This document shows, piece by piece, positions 29,916 through 38,443 of a stretch of DNA of 64,000 nucleotides. Positions within the stretch are counted from its first letter, which is position 1. Each line of letters starts with the position of its first letter. The notes below the pieces were generated by a model. The model was not told the DNA's origin, did no database searches, and worked only from the letters and a program-made list of their open reading frames with translations. The stretch is from Jiella mangrovi (lineage in GTDB: Bacteria; Pseudomonadota; Alphaproteobacteria; Rhizobiales; Rhizobiaceae): NCBI RefSeq assembly GCF_017815135.1, contig NZ_JAGJCF010000010.1, positions 1-64,000 of the forward strand, given 5' to 3'. Both the position numbers and the translations under genes were made by a program.

Positions 29916-30280
29916 CGGAGGCTTTCGCGCCCGGGGATCGATCGATCATGGCTGCGGTTGCGCGATGAAACGTGACCGCAGCCGGAAAATTCGTCACCTG
30001 CCGTAAGGTTATGCCCGGAATTTGCCGGATTTTAATGCGATCCAGCCAGCTTGTCGCAGAATCGGGCTTGGCCTTCGGCCGTGTTCCGCCTATGCGATTG
30101 GGGCTTGCTCGTTCAAAGGGGGAATGGGCGGGCCCAAAGCGGCAGTCGGCGAATATGCGCGGCTGGCGGATCTTTCCGGGAGCTGGTGATCTTCAGCCGG
30201 CCTCGGCAGTCGGATTTCGAGTTGTTCGAAGCGACGGGGTCACTTGCGGCCCCGCCGTCCGAATGAGGGGACGTATCGTG
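29916..30280. other. Intergenic region between ileS and a lipoprotein gene
   Basis: No gene is convincing here. A 9-bp inverted repeat (GGCTGCGGT at 29950-29958, ACCGCAGCC at 29975-29983) could end the ileS transcript but lacks a T-run. The rest probably carries the promoter of the downstream lipoprotein gene. Confidence 0.4.
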
Positions 30281-30964
30281 ATGATGCCGAACACCGCCCG
30301 CAAGGGGGTCACCGCAGCCATGTTGGTGCTTGGGTGCCTGTCGCTCGGCGGCTGCCTCGGCCCCACCTACGGCACCGGAAAATCGCAGGGCGAGACGCTC
30401 TTCGACGACATCAACAATTTTGTCGCGATCGGCGGCGCGGACGAGGGCAAGAAGATTGCCTACACGCCGCGACCGGAACTGGTGAAGCCGGAGAACACGG
30501 CGGTGTTGCCGCAGCCGCAGGTGGCGCGCAACACGACGGGCGACCCGAACTGGCCCGAAACCCCCGAGGAACGCTCTGCCCGCATTCAGGCTTCCGCCTA
30601 TCAGGGCGATGGTCCGCTGCCGGCCGAGTTCGCCACGAAGCGCAAGGAAGGCGTCACCCAGGGCTATCTCAATCGCACCACCGGCGAAGGCTATACCTTC
30701 GGCAAGAATTCCGACGAGGCCGGCGTTCTGACGCCGGCAGAGATGACCAGCCGATCGGAGATGATCAAGGAGCGGCTGGCCGAGCGCAATCAGGGCAGCC
30801 CGACCCAGCGCCGCTATCTCTCCGAGCCGCCCATCAAGTATCGCGAGCCGGCCGCGAGCGCGCCGATCGGCGATCCCGGCGAGGACGAGGCCATCAAGGA
30901 ACGGCGCATGCGGGGCAAGAACCCCGGCGTTCTCGACAAGCTGGGCGACCTCCTGCCATTCTGA
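30281..30964 (+). CDS. Hypothetical lipoprotein
   Basis: A 227-residue protein with a lipoprotein signal: MMPNTARKGVTAAMLVLG, then LSLGGC with the lipid-modified cysteine at 25. The mature part is hydrophilic and rich in P, E and R, with no recognised domain. It ends in NPGVLDKLGDLLPF. The start could also be ATG 30263 (six residues longer); GAGGGG lies between the two candidates. It stands between ileS and the convergent tadA gene. I do not recognise a function. Confidence 0.8.
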   Translation: MMPNTARKGVTAAMLVLGCLSLGGCLGPTYGTGKSQGETLFDDINNFVAIGGADEGKKIAYTPRPELVKPENTAVLPQPQVARNTTGDPNWPETPEERSARIQASAYQGDGPLPAEFATKRKEGVTQGYLNRTTGEGYTFGKNSDEAGVLTPAEMTSRSEMIKERLAERNQGSPTQRRYLSEPPIKYREPAASAPIGDPGEDEAIKERRMRGKNPGVLDKLGDLLPF

Positions 30965-30987
30965 TCGAAAGTCGCGCGTGACCGGCC

Positions 30988-31434
30988 TCAGCGCCGGTCG
31001 GCGAAGAACCGCTTGAGGATGGCAGCGCTTTCGCTTTCGGCGATCCCCGAATAGACGTCCGGCGCGTGATGGCAGCTTGCCTGGGAATAAAAGCGCGGCC
31101 CGTTTTCGACCGCGCCGGCCTTTTCGTCCGACGCGCCGTAATAGAGCCGGCGGATCCGGGCGAAGGAGATCGCCGCCGCGCACATGGCGCAGGGCTCCAG
31201 CGTCACATAGAGATCGCAGTCGGGCAGCCGCTGCGATCCGACGGCCTCGCAGGCCATGCGGATTGCGACGACTTCGGCATGGGCCGTCGGATCGGGCCGC
31301 AGGATCGTCTCGTTGCCGGCCGCCGCGATGACGCGTCCGTCCTTCACGACGACCGCGCCCACGGGCACCTCGCCGCGCATGGCCGCGAGTTTTGCCTGTT
31401 CGAGGGCAAGATCCATGAAATTGACGCGTGGCAT
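30988..31434 (-). CDS. tadA: tRNA-specific adenosine deaminase
   Basis: Converts adenosine-34 of tRNA-Arg(ACG) to inosine, allowing the anticodon to read CGU, CGC and CGA. The 148-residue enzyme has the cytidine/deoxycytidylate-deaminase zinc site: HAE at 52-54 with the catalytic glutamate, and PCAMC (Cys82 and Cys85). ATG 31434 gives the family length. A very long open frame on this strand continues upstream, but it is antisense to the pseudouridine synthase gene. Transcribed convergently to the lipoprotein gene. Confidence 0.95.
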   Translation of the reverse strand: MPRVNFMDLALEQAKLAAMRGEVPVGAVVVKDGRVIAAAGNETILRPDPTAHAEVVAIRMACEAVGSQRLPDCDLYVTLEPCAMCAAAISFARIRRLYYGASDEKAGAVENGPRFYSQASCHHAPDVYSGIAESESAAILKRFFADRR

Positions 31435-31656
31435 GGGCGGATCGGTCTTACTCGGCGGTGAAAGCCTTGCTATAGCAGTCCTGAACGATGACGGAAGCCG
31501 CCGGACGACCGCGCCTTTGGGAACGGTCGAAGCGGCGAGGGCGCAATGCCCGGCTTTGTAGGCAGATCGGCCCGCGAGCGAAGAACCGGCAGATCGGATC
31601 TGGAACATGCGAACGTCCGGGCGGAGCGCCCGTCGACGGCGCGAGACATTGGAACG

Positions 31657-33684
31657 ATGGCAATGAGCGACGAGGGAAACAGCGCCGGCGGGCGCGGCGG
31701 GCGCGGTCCGCGCAAGGGTGGCGATCGCTCGGGCGCCGGCGGCAGAGGGCGTGGCCCGGCTGGTGGCGTAAGGGGCGACAAGCCGCGCGCCGGGGCCCGG
31801 CCCGCGCGGTCGGGCGACGCGGCAAAACGCTCTGACGGCGACAGGCCCCGCAAGCCCTATGCCGGCAAGCGCGATGGCGCGGGAAGCGAGGGGGCACAGC
31901 AAGGCTCCGGCGACCGGCCGTTCCGTGCGAGGGCCGAAGGCGGCAAGCCGTTCACGCCGAAAAGCCGGGGCATGATCTCCCATGGTGGCGGCAAGGCCGA
32001 GGACGGGCGGGCGGCAAGGCCGAAGAGCTACGGCAGCCGCAGTCACGACGGCACGAGCGCCAGCGATGGTCCGAGCGGCGGGCGCAAGCCGCGGCCGATG
32101 AATGCCGGACGCCACGACGACCGGGGGCAAGGCCCGCGCGGCAAGGACGGCGCTGGCGCCGGCGAAAGGGGCGGCTTTCGCAAGGAGCGCCCGGCGCGGG
32201 CGCCAAGGCCGGACGGCACCGAGCGCTCGCCGCGCAGCGCCAGCCGGACCCGCCGGGACACTGGCGAAGGGGCGGCGACGACCGACGCGGCGGGCGAGAC
32301 CGCCCTCACCATGCGCATCGCCCGGCGGCTGGCCCGCGCGGGTGTCGCCTCGCGCCGCGACGCCGAGGCGATGATCGCCGAGGGCAGGGTTTCGGTGAAT
32401 GGCAAGGTCCTGGAAACGCCCGCCCTCGACGTCGGGCCGAAGGACAGGATCACCATCGACGGCGAGGCGCTGCCGGCGATCGAGCGCACGCGGCTGTGGC
32501 TGTTCCACAAGCCCGCCGGGCTCGTCACCACCAACAAGGACCCGGAAGGCCGCCCGACCGTCTTCGAGAAACTGCCGGCCGACATGCCGCGCGTTCTCAC
32601 CATCGGCCGTCTGGACATCACCACCGAGGGGCTGCTGCTCCTGACCAATGATGGGGGCCTTGCCCGGGTGCTGGAGCTTCCCGCCACCGGCTGGCTGCGG
32701 CGCTACAGGGCCAGAGCCCATGGCACGATCGATCAGGCGAAACTCGACGAGCTGCGCGAGGGTATCGCCATCGACGGCGTCTTCTACGGTGCGATCGAGG
32801 CCTCGCTCGACCGGGTTCAGGGCGCCAATGTCTGGCTGACGCTGGGACTTCGCGAGGGCAAGAACCGCGAGGTCAAGCGCGTTCTCGGCCATCTCGGCCT
32901 CGACGTGAACCGGCTGATCCGCCTGTCCTACGGCCCGTTCCAGCTCGCCGATCTGAAGGAAGGCGCGGTGCGCGAGATCCACGGCAAGACCCTGCGCGAC
33001 CAGCTCGGGCCGCGGCTCATCGAGGAATCGGGCGCCGATTTCGACGCCCCGATCGTCAATCCCTTTTCCAACAAGCCGGTGGAAGCCGAGCGGGCGCCGA
33101 GGGCCAAGGATAGCGAGGCGAGAAAGCCCCGCGCCGAAACGGCGCCGAACAGGAAGCGCCAGCGTGAGGAGCAGCGCGCCGACGCGCTCGGCCGGCTGGC
33201 GACGCGGGCCGATCGGCCGGGCCGTTCGGAGGGCGAGGGCCGGCGCGGGCGGACCGATGCTGCCGGCAGGACGTTCGGCGACAAGCCGCAGCGTGCCCGC
33301 AGCAACGCCCGCGATTCCGAACGCTTTTCGAGCGACAGGCCGGCTCGGTCCGGCTTCGGCGACAAGCCGTCTGGCGGCAGATCGTCCGGCCAGAAATCCT
33401 TCGGCGAAAAGCCGTTCGGCGCCGGCAAGCGCGGCGATAAGGCCCCGGAGGAGCGGCCTGACCGTCCAGCCTCCGCCGGCCGGCGTCTCTCCAATGTCTG
33501 GATCGCGCCCGGCGGCCGTCCGATGGGGCCGAAGAAGGCCGCGAACGAGGAGGCCAAGGCCGAGCGCGCCGACAAGCCGCGCGCCTTCGATCCGACCCAG
33601 CGGATGGGCAAGAAGCGCGCAGGTGCAAAGTCCAAGGGCGGAGCATCGGGCGCTTCCGGCCCGAAGCGGCCGAAGAAGGGCTAG
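31657..33684 (+). CDS. RsuA/RluB-family pseudouridine synthase with long low-complexity arms
   Basis: A 675-residue protein that should modify uridine in 23S rRNA (RluB type). The central catalytic part is ordinary: an S4 RNA-binding domain (MRIARRLARAGVASRRDAEAM, from about residue 219) and the synthase domain with GRLDITTEGLLLLTNDG (catalytic Asp about 320), ending near 455. It is flanked by about 218 residues (N-terminal) and 220 residues (C-terminal) rich in G, R, K, D and S with repeated FGDKP and GEKPFG-like units. Such basic disordered arms occur on rhizobial homologues and probably bind RNA. ATG 31657 is preferred; a frame from 31546 is possible. rsmD follows after six bases. Confidence 0.92.
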   Translation: MAMSDEGNSAGGRGGRGPRKGGDRSGAGGRGRGPAGGVRGDKPRAGARPARSGDAAKRSDGDRPRKPYAGKRDGAGSEGAQQGSGDRPFRARAEGGKPFTPKSRGMISHGGGKAEDGRAARPKSYGSRSHDGTSASDGPSGGRKPRPMNAGRHDDRGQGPRGKDGAGAGERGGFRKERPARAPRPDGTERSPRSASRTRRDTGEGAATTDAAGETALTMRIARRLARAGVASRRDAEAMIAEGRVSVNGKVLETPALDVGPKDRITIDGEALPAIERTRLWLFHKPAGLVTTNKDPEGRPTVFEKLPADMPRVLTIGRLDITTEGLLLLTNDGGLARVLELPATGWLRRYRARAHGTIDQAKLDELREGIAIDGVFYGAIEASLDRVQGANVWLTLGLREGKNREVKRVLGHLGLDVNRLIRLSYGPFQLADLKEGAVREIHGKTLRDQLGPRLIEESGADFDAPIVNPFSNKPVEAERAPRAKDSEARKPRAETAPNRKRQREEQRADALGRLATRADRPGRSEGEGRRGRTDAAGRTFGDKPQRARSNARDSERFSSDRPARSGFGDKPSGGRSSGQKSFGEKPFGAGKRGDKAPEERPDRPASAGRRLSNVWIAPGGRPMGPKKAANEEAKAERADKPRAFDPTQRMGKKRAGAKSKGGASGASGPKRPKKG

Positions 33685-33690
33685 GGCAGG

Positions 33691-34251
33691 ATGCGCATCG
33701 TCGCCGGCGAGTTCCGCGGCCGCAAGCTCGCCGAGCCGAAGAGCGAGCGCGTCCGCCCCACCACCGACCGCAATCGCGAGACCCTGTTCAACATCCTCGC
33801 GCACCGCGCCGAACCCGATCTCGTCGGCGCGCGCGTCCTCGATCTGTTTTCCGGCACCGGTGCTCTCGGCATCGAGGCCTTGTCGCGCGGCGCGCGCTTC
33901 TGCCTGTTCGTCGAGGAAGACGCCGAGGCGCGGGGACTGATCCGCTCGAACATGGAAGCGTTCGGCCTGAACGGCCGGGCGAAGATCTTCCGGCGGGATG
34001 CGACGAAGCTCGGGGTTCCGGGCACGATGGAGCCCTTCGACATGGTCTTCGCCGATCCGCCCTATGGCAAGGCGCTCGGCGAGAAGGCCGTGAGCGCGGC
34101 GAGCGATGGCGGCTGGCTGAAGCCGGGTGCCCTGGCCGTCGTCGAAGAGGCCGCGAGCGCCGCCTTCAACTTGCCGGATCACTTCGAACTGATCGACGAG
34201 CGCGCCATGGGTGCGACGATCCTGCGGTTCTTGCGGCTGAATCGCCCATAA
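33691..34251 (+). CDS. rsmD: 16S rRNA (guanine966-N2)-methyltransferase
   Basis: Methylates G966 of 16S rRNA using S-adenosylmethionine. The 186-residue enzyme shows MRIVAGEFRGRKL, RPTTDRNRETLFNIL, the SAM-binding LDLFSGTGALGIEALSRGA and the catalytic DPPYG (in VFADPPYGKAL). It lies six bases behind the pseudouridine synthase gene, so two rRNA-modifying enzymes share a transcript. Confidence 0.95.
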   Translation: MRIVAGEFRGRKLAEPKSERVRPTTDRNRETLFNILAHRAEPDLVGARVLDLFSGTGALGIEALSRGARFCLFVEEDAEARGLIRSNMEAFGLNGRAKIFRRDATKLGVPGTMEPFDMVFADPPYGKALGEKAVSAASDGGWLKPGALAVVEEAASAAFNLPDHFELIDERAMGATILRFLRLNRP

Positions 34252-34426
34252 ACTCGCCATCCTCGCGCTGCATATGAGGGCCGCCGGTGATTCAATAAGT
34301 TAAAGCGTCATTCGTGCGTTCATTGGGACGCACGGCGCTCTAACGAAAGCGTAAGTGGCCTCGGCAAAGGCGCTCCGGCATAGTCGAGACGACGCTCTGC
34401 AACTGCAACGAGGATAGCTGACCGAG

Positions 34427-35938
34427 ATGATTCAGGTGATTCGGGCCCTTTCGGCCACAGCCCTTGCGGGCACCCTCGCTTTCGGCCCGGCCTCGACCGC
34501 CGCCGCCGAAACGTTGTCGAAGACCGAAGCGAAGCCCGACACCGCGATCGAAGCCGCGTCGCAAGCGAACGCTGCCGCGGGGACGGCGGAGGATCACAAG
34601 CCCGTCGAGGAGCGGATCACCGAGTTCACGCTTTCCAACGGCCTGCAGGTGGTCGTCCTGCCCGATCACCGCGCGCCGGTCGTCACCCAGATGGTCTACT
34701 ATCATGTCGGCGCGGCCGACGAGGCGCCCGGCGAAAGCGGCATTGCGCATTTCCTCGAACATCTCATGTTCAAGGGCACGAAGACCCATCCCGAGGGCGA
34801 GTTCTCGCGCGCCGTCGCCGATATCGGCGGACAGGAAAACGCCTTCACCACCGATGACTACACCGGCTATTACCAGCAGGTGCCGTCCTCGGCCTTGAAG
34901 ATGGTGATGGGCTACGAGGCCGACCGCATGGCCAATCTCGTCCTCACCGACGCGGTGGTGAAGCCAGAGCGGGACGTCATCCTCGAAGAGCGCCGCATGC
35001 GGGTCGACAACGATCCCGGCGCCCAGCTCCAGGAGGCCGTCCAGGCGGCGCTGTTCCAGAACAGCCCCTATGGCATCCCGGTGATCGGCTGGCGCAGCGA
35101 GATGGAGAAGCTCTCGCGCGCCGACGCCATCGCCTTCTACGACAAGTATTATACCCCGAACAACGCGACGCTGCTGGTCGCCGGCGACGTAACCGCCGAC
35201 GAGGTGAAGACCCTTGCCGAGGAGACCTACGGCAAGGTGAAGCGCCGGGCCGATCCCGGCGAGCGCGAGCGCGCGCTCGAGCCAGAGCCGCTTGCGGCAA
35301 GGACCGTGACCCTCACCGATGCCAAGGTGACCCAGCCCTCGATGCAGCGGACCTATCTCGCCCCCTCGGAAAACACCGCCGAGCCCGGCGAATCCGAAGC
35401 GCTCGACGTCCTGGCCGACATTCTCGGCGGCGGCACGACCAGCCGGCTCTACCGCGCGCTGGTGGTCGACAAGGCGATCGCCGCGGGGACCGGCGCCTAC
35501 TATTCCGGCTCGGCGCTGAAGGAGAGCCAGTTCGTCGTCTACGGCATGCCGCGCGGCAAGGCGACGCTGTCCGACATCGAGACGGCGATCGACGCCGAAA
35601 TTCAGAAGATCAGGACGAAGGGCGTCACCGAGGCCGAGCTCGAACGGGCGAAGAACCGGGTGCGCAAGAACGTCATCTATCTGCGCGACAGCCAGACGGC
35701 GATGGCCCGGCGGGTCGGCGCGGCGCTTTCGACCGGTCGCACCGTCGAGGACGTCGAGACATGGCCGGACCGGATCGAGGCGGTCACGGTCGCAGAGGTC
35801 AACGCTGCGGCGAAGAAATATCTCCAGCCGAAGCGTTCCGTCACCGGCTATCTGAAGCCCGAGGCTCCGCAGACAGCCGCCGATGCCAACGACGCCAAGG
35901 CCGATGCGCCGAAGCCCGACGCCGCCTCGCGCTCCTGA
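34427..35938 (+). CDS. M16-family zinc peptidase, active subunit
   Basis: A 503-residue exported peptidase with a signal peptide (to about AAAE, residue 28) and the inverted zinc motif HFLEH at 108-112, followed by the second glutamate in E...ENAFTTDDYT. Two M16 domains are present, the second starting near residue 230. Twenty bases later a second M16 gene lacking the zinc motif begins. The pair matches the periplasmic alphaproteobacterial heterodimers in which one chain is catalytic and the other shapes the chamber. The substrate is unknown; small peptides are likely. Confidence 0.92.
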   Translation: MIQVIRALSATALAGTLAFGPASTAAAETLSKTEAKPDTAIEAASQANAAAGTAEDHKPVEERITEFTLSNGLQVVVLPDHRAPVVTQMVYYHVGAADEAPGESGIAHFLEHLMFKGTKTHPEGEFSRAVADIGGQENAFTTDDYTGYYQQVPSSALKMVMGYEADRMANLVLTDAVVKPERDVILEERRMRVDNDPGAQLQEAVQAALFQNSPYGIPVIGWRSEMEKLSRADAIAFYDKYYTPNNATLLVAGDVTADEVKTLAEETYGKVKRRADPGERERALEPEPLAARTVTLTDAKVTQPSMQRTYLAPSENTAEPGESEALDVLADILGGGTTSRLYRALVVDKAIAAGTGAYYSGSALKESQFVVYGMPRGKATLSDIETAIDAEIQKIRTKGVTEAELERAKNRVRKNVIYLRDSQTAMARRVGAALSTGRTVEDVETWPDRIEAVTVAEVNAAAKKYLQPKRSVTGYLKPEAPQTAADANDAKADAPKPDAASRS

Positions 35939-35957
35939 CCCTTCCCGAAAGACCATC

Positions 35958-37289
35958 ATGACACTCAACGCCCAGATCAGCGGCCTCAAGGGGCTTTTCG
36001 CAGCGGCCTCCTTCGGCCTTCTCGCCTTTTCGGCGGCGCCCGCGGCGGCGGTCGACATTCAGGAGGTGGAAAGCCCCGGCGGGATCAAGGCCTATCTCGT
36101 CGAGGATCATTCCAACCCGCTGATTGCCGTCAATTTCGCTTTCAAGGGCGGCGGCTCGACCCAGGACCCGGATGGCAAGGAGGGGCTTGCCAACCTCCTG
36201 ACCGGCCTTCTCGACGAGGGCGCCGGCGACATCAGGAGCGCCGACTTCCAGGCCAAGCTCGATGACCTCGGCGTCTCGATGAGCTTCGATGCCGGCTACG
36301 ACAATTTCACCGGCTCGTTCCGCACGATCACCGAATTCGAAGACGAGGCCTTCGATCTCCTGAGCCTTGCGCTGACAAAGCCGCGCTTCGACGAGGAGCC
36401 GGTGAACCGAATCCGCGGCCAGATCGTCACCGGCATCCTCGCCGACAAGAACGATCCCGGCGAGATCGCGTCGAAAGCCTTCCGTGAGACGGTGTTCGCC
36501 GGCCATCCCTATTCGCGCCCGAACGAAGGCACGCCGGAGACACTGGCCAATGTGACTGCGGCCGACCTCGAGACATTCCGCTCCAAGGTCTTCGCCAAGG
36601 ACGATCTCGTCGTCGGCGTCGTCGGCGACATCACGCCGGAGAAGCTGAAAAAACGCCTCGACGAGGTTTTCGGCGGTCTGGCGGACAAGGCCGATCTTGT
36701 ATCCGTGCCGATGGCGACTCCCGTCATGGGCAAGGAGGTCGCCGTCGATCTCGCCGTTCCCCAGACGAACATTCGCGTCGCGATGCCGGGCCTTCTGCGC
36801 TCCGACAAGAATTTTTTCGCAGCCTATCTGATGAATCACGTTCTCGGGGGTGGTTCCTTCACGTCGTGGCTCTATGAAGAGATCAGGGAGAAGCGGGGCC
36901 TCGCCTATGGCGCGTCTTCCTATCTCGCGAGCTACGACCACGCCGGCATCCTCGGCATCGCGACGGCGACGCGGGCGGATGCCGCGGCCCAGACCGTCGA
37001 CATCATCCGCAAGGAGATCAAGCGTATGGCCGACACAGGCCCGACCCAGGAGGAGCTCGACAAGGCCAAGGCCTATGTGAAGGGCTCCTATGCGGTGCGA
37101 AATCTTGATTCGTCGCTGGCCGTCGCCCAGACCCTCGTCGGCATCCAGCTCGACGATCTCGGCATCAACTACATCGACGAGCGGCAGTCGCTGATCGACG
37201 CCGTCACGCTCGATGACGTCAAGGCGGAAGCCAAGCGTCTCCTCGACACCCAGCCGACCATCGTGACGGTCGGCCCGGCCGGCGCCTGA
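35958..37289 (+). CDS. M16-family peptidase homologue, non-catalytic subunit
   Basis: A 443-residue protein with a signal peptide (MTLNAQISGLKGLFAAAS... to AAAV, about residue 33). The M16 fold is evident (NFAFKGGGSTQDPDGKEGLANLLTGLLDEGAG). Where the active subunit has HFLEH this protein has LANLL, so no zinc can be bound. The R/Y pair used for substrate binding (in SFTSWLYEEIREKRGLAYG) is kept. It thus looks like the beta-type partner of the preceding gene. Confidence 0.92.
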   Translation: MTLNAQISGLKGLFAAASFGLLAFSAAPAAAVDIQEVESPGGIKAYLVEDHSNPLIAVNFAFKGGGSTQDPDGKEGLANLLTGLLDEGAGDIRSADFQAKLDDLGVSMSFDAGYDNFTGSFRTITEFEDEAFDLLSLALTKPRFDEEPVNRIRGQIVTGILADKNDPGEIASKAFRETVFAGHPYSRPNEGTPETLANVTAADLETFRSKVFAKDDLVVGVVGDITPEKLKKRLDEVFGGLADKADLVSVPMATPVMGKEVAVDLAVPQTNIRVAMPGLLRSDKNFFAAYLMNHVLGGGSFTSWLYEEIREKRGLAYGASSYLASYDHAGILGIATATRADAAAQTVDIIRKEIKRMADTGPTQEELDKAKAYVKGSYAVRNLDSSLAVAQTLVGIQLDDLGINYIDERQSLIDAVTLDDVKAEAKRLLDTQPTIVTVGPAGA

Positions 37290-37299
37290 GGCGGGCGCG

Positions 37300-38181
37300 T
37301 TGCGGCTGGGCATCGCCCTCGGTGGCGGCGGCGCGCGGGGCCTTGCCCACATCCATGTCCTCGAAGCGCTGGACGATCTCGGCCTGAGGCCGGCGCGGAT
37401 CACCGGTTCCTCGATCGGCGCGATCATCGGGGCCGGCTATGCCAGCGGCATGCCTGCCCGGGACATTCGCGCCTATCTGCTCGACTGTTTCATCAGCCCG
37501 CGCATCGTCATCGGCCGGCTCTGGCAGACGCGGCCGGTCTCCCTGCAGGAATTTCTGAGCGACGGCGGCTTCCGCATCGGCCAGCTGAACGCCCGGCGGG
37601 TGATCATGGCCTTCATGCCGCCGGACGTGCCGCTGACCTTCGAGGCGTTGGAGATCCCCCTCGGGGTGATGGCGACGGACTTTTACGCCCGGGCGGAATG
37701 CGAACTCGACGAGGGCGATCTGCGCAGCGCGATCGCCGCTTCGGCTGCGATCCCCGCGATCTTCCGCCCGGTGCGGCGCGACGGGCGCGTGCTGGTCGAT
37801 GGCGGCATCTACAATCCCTTGCCCTTCGACCGGCTGAAGGGGACATGCGATTTCACCATCGCGGTGGACGTCAATGGTGGCCCGGAGGGCGACAACAGCC
37901 GCATCCCCACACCGATGCAGGCGATGATCGGCGCCTCGCAGCTCACCATGCAGTCGATCATCGACACCAAGCTGATGATCTCGCCGCCCGATCTCCTGTT
38001 TCGCCCCGCCGTCTCGTCCTATGGCGTCCTCGACTTCCTTCGCTCGCGCGAGATTCTCGAGGCGACCGACGGTCTGCGGGACGAAGCCAAGCGCGCGATC
38101 GAACGGCATGTCGAGGGGCGGCTGAAGGGGCACGGACGCCTGTCACCCCGGCTTGAGGCAGCGGCGTCGCCGTCGCGGTAA
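37300..38181 (+). CDS. Patatin-like phospholipase
   Basis: A 293-residue lipid acyl hydrolase of the RssA/YchK-like group. It has the oxyanion loop GGGGARGLAHI (about residues 8-18), the nucleophile elbow GSSIGA (serine about 43) and the catalytic aspartate in VDGGIYNPLP. Translation starts at TTG 37300, ten bases after the M16 gene; no ATG fits the conserved N-terminus. The last 15 codons read a stretch resembling a repeat of family B, so the C-terminal tail may be repeat-derived. Confidence 0.9.
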   Translation: MRLGIALGGGGARGLAHIHVLEALDDLGLRPARITGSSIGAIIGAGYASGMPARDIRAYLLDCFISPRIVIGRLWQTRPVSLQEFLSDGGFRIGQLNARRVIMAFMPPDVPLTFEALEIPLGVMATDFYARAECELDEGDLRSAIAASAAIPAIFRPVRRDGRVLVDGGIYNPLPFDRLKGTCDFTIAVDVNGGPEGDNSRIPTPMQAMIGASQLTMQSIIDTKLMISPPDLLFRPAVSSYGVLDFLRSREILEATDGLRDEAKRAIERHVEGRLKGHGRLSPRLEAAASPSR

Positions 38182-38208
38182 GTGGCCGGGCGTCCCGCCT
38201 CGACCCGT

Positions 38209-38240
38209 CGTCATCCCGGGCTTGACCCGGGACCCATTCC
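38209..38240. repeat. Palindromic element B1
   Basis: GTCATCCCGGGCTTGACCC with a mirrored CGGGACC end. It belongs to family B, a second dispersed palindrome type. It forms an inverted pair with B2 about 100 bases away, between the patatin gene and the convergent MFS gene. Confidence 0.85.
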
Positions 38241-38338
38241 AAATCGCCGGCGATATGCCGACTGCATTCGCAGCCGCCGCTCGACTAAGCGAAGGCTGGC
38301 GCCGATCCTCCACCGGAGAGGCGCGTCCCCGGCAGAGG

Positions 38339-38370
38339 AGTGGATCCCGGGTCAAGCCCGGGATGACGAG
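38339..38370. repeat. Palindromic element B2
   Basis: GTGGATCCCGGGTCAAGCC followed by CGGGATGACG, the reverse complement of B1 over most of its length. Confidence 0.85.
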
Positions 38371-38443
38371 GCGGATTTATCCGCGCCTTTCGCCGGCCCG
38401 AACGGCGGCAGGGCAAGGGCGAGTGGCCAACGCGATGCGCTCC

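Noticed and set aside
30988-34260. Minus-strand open frame of 1090 codons
   Set aside because: Only its last 148 codons (tadA) are real. The rest is antisense to the pseudouridine synthase and rsmD genes, whose plus-strand products have clear domains; long antisense frames are expected in GC-rich DNA.
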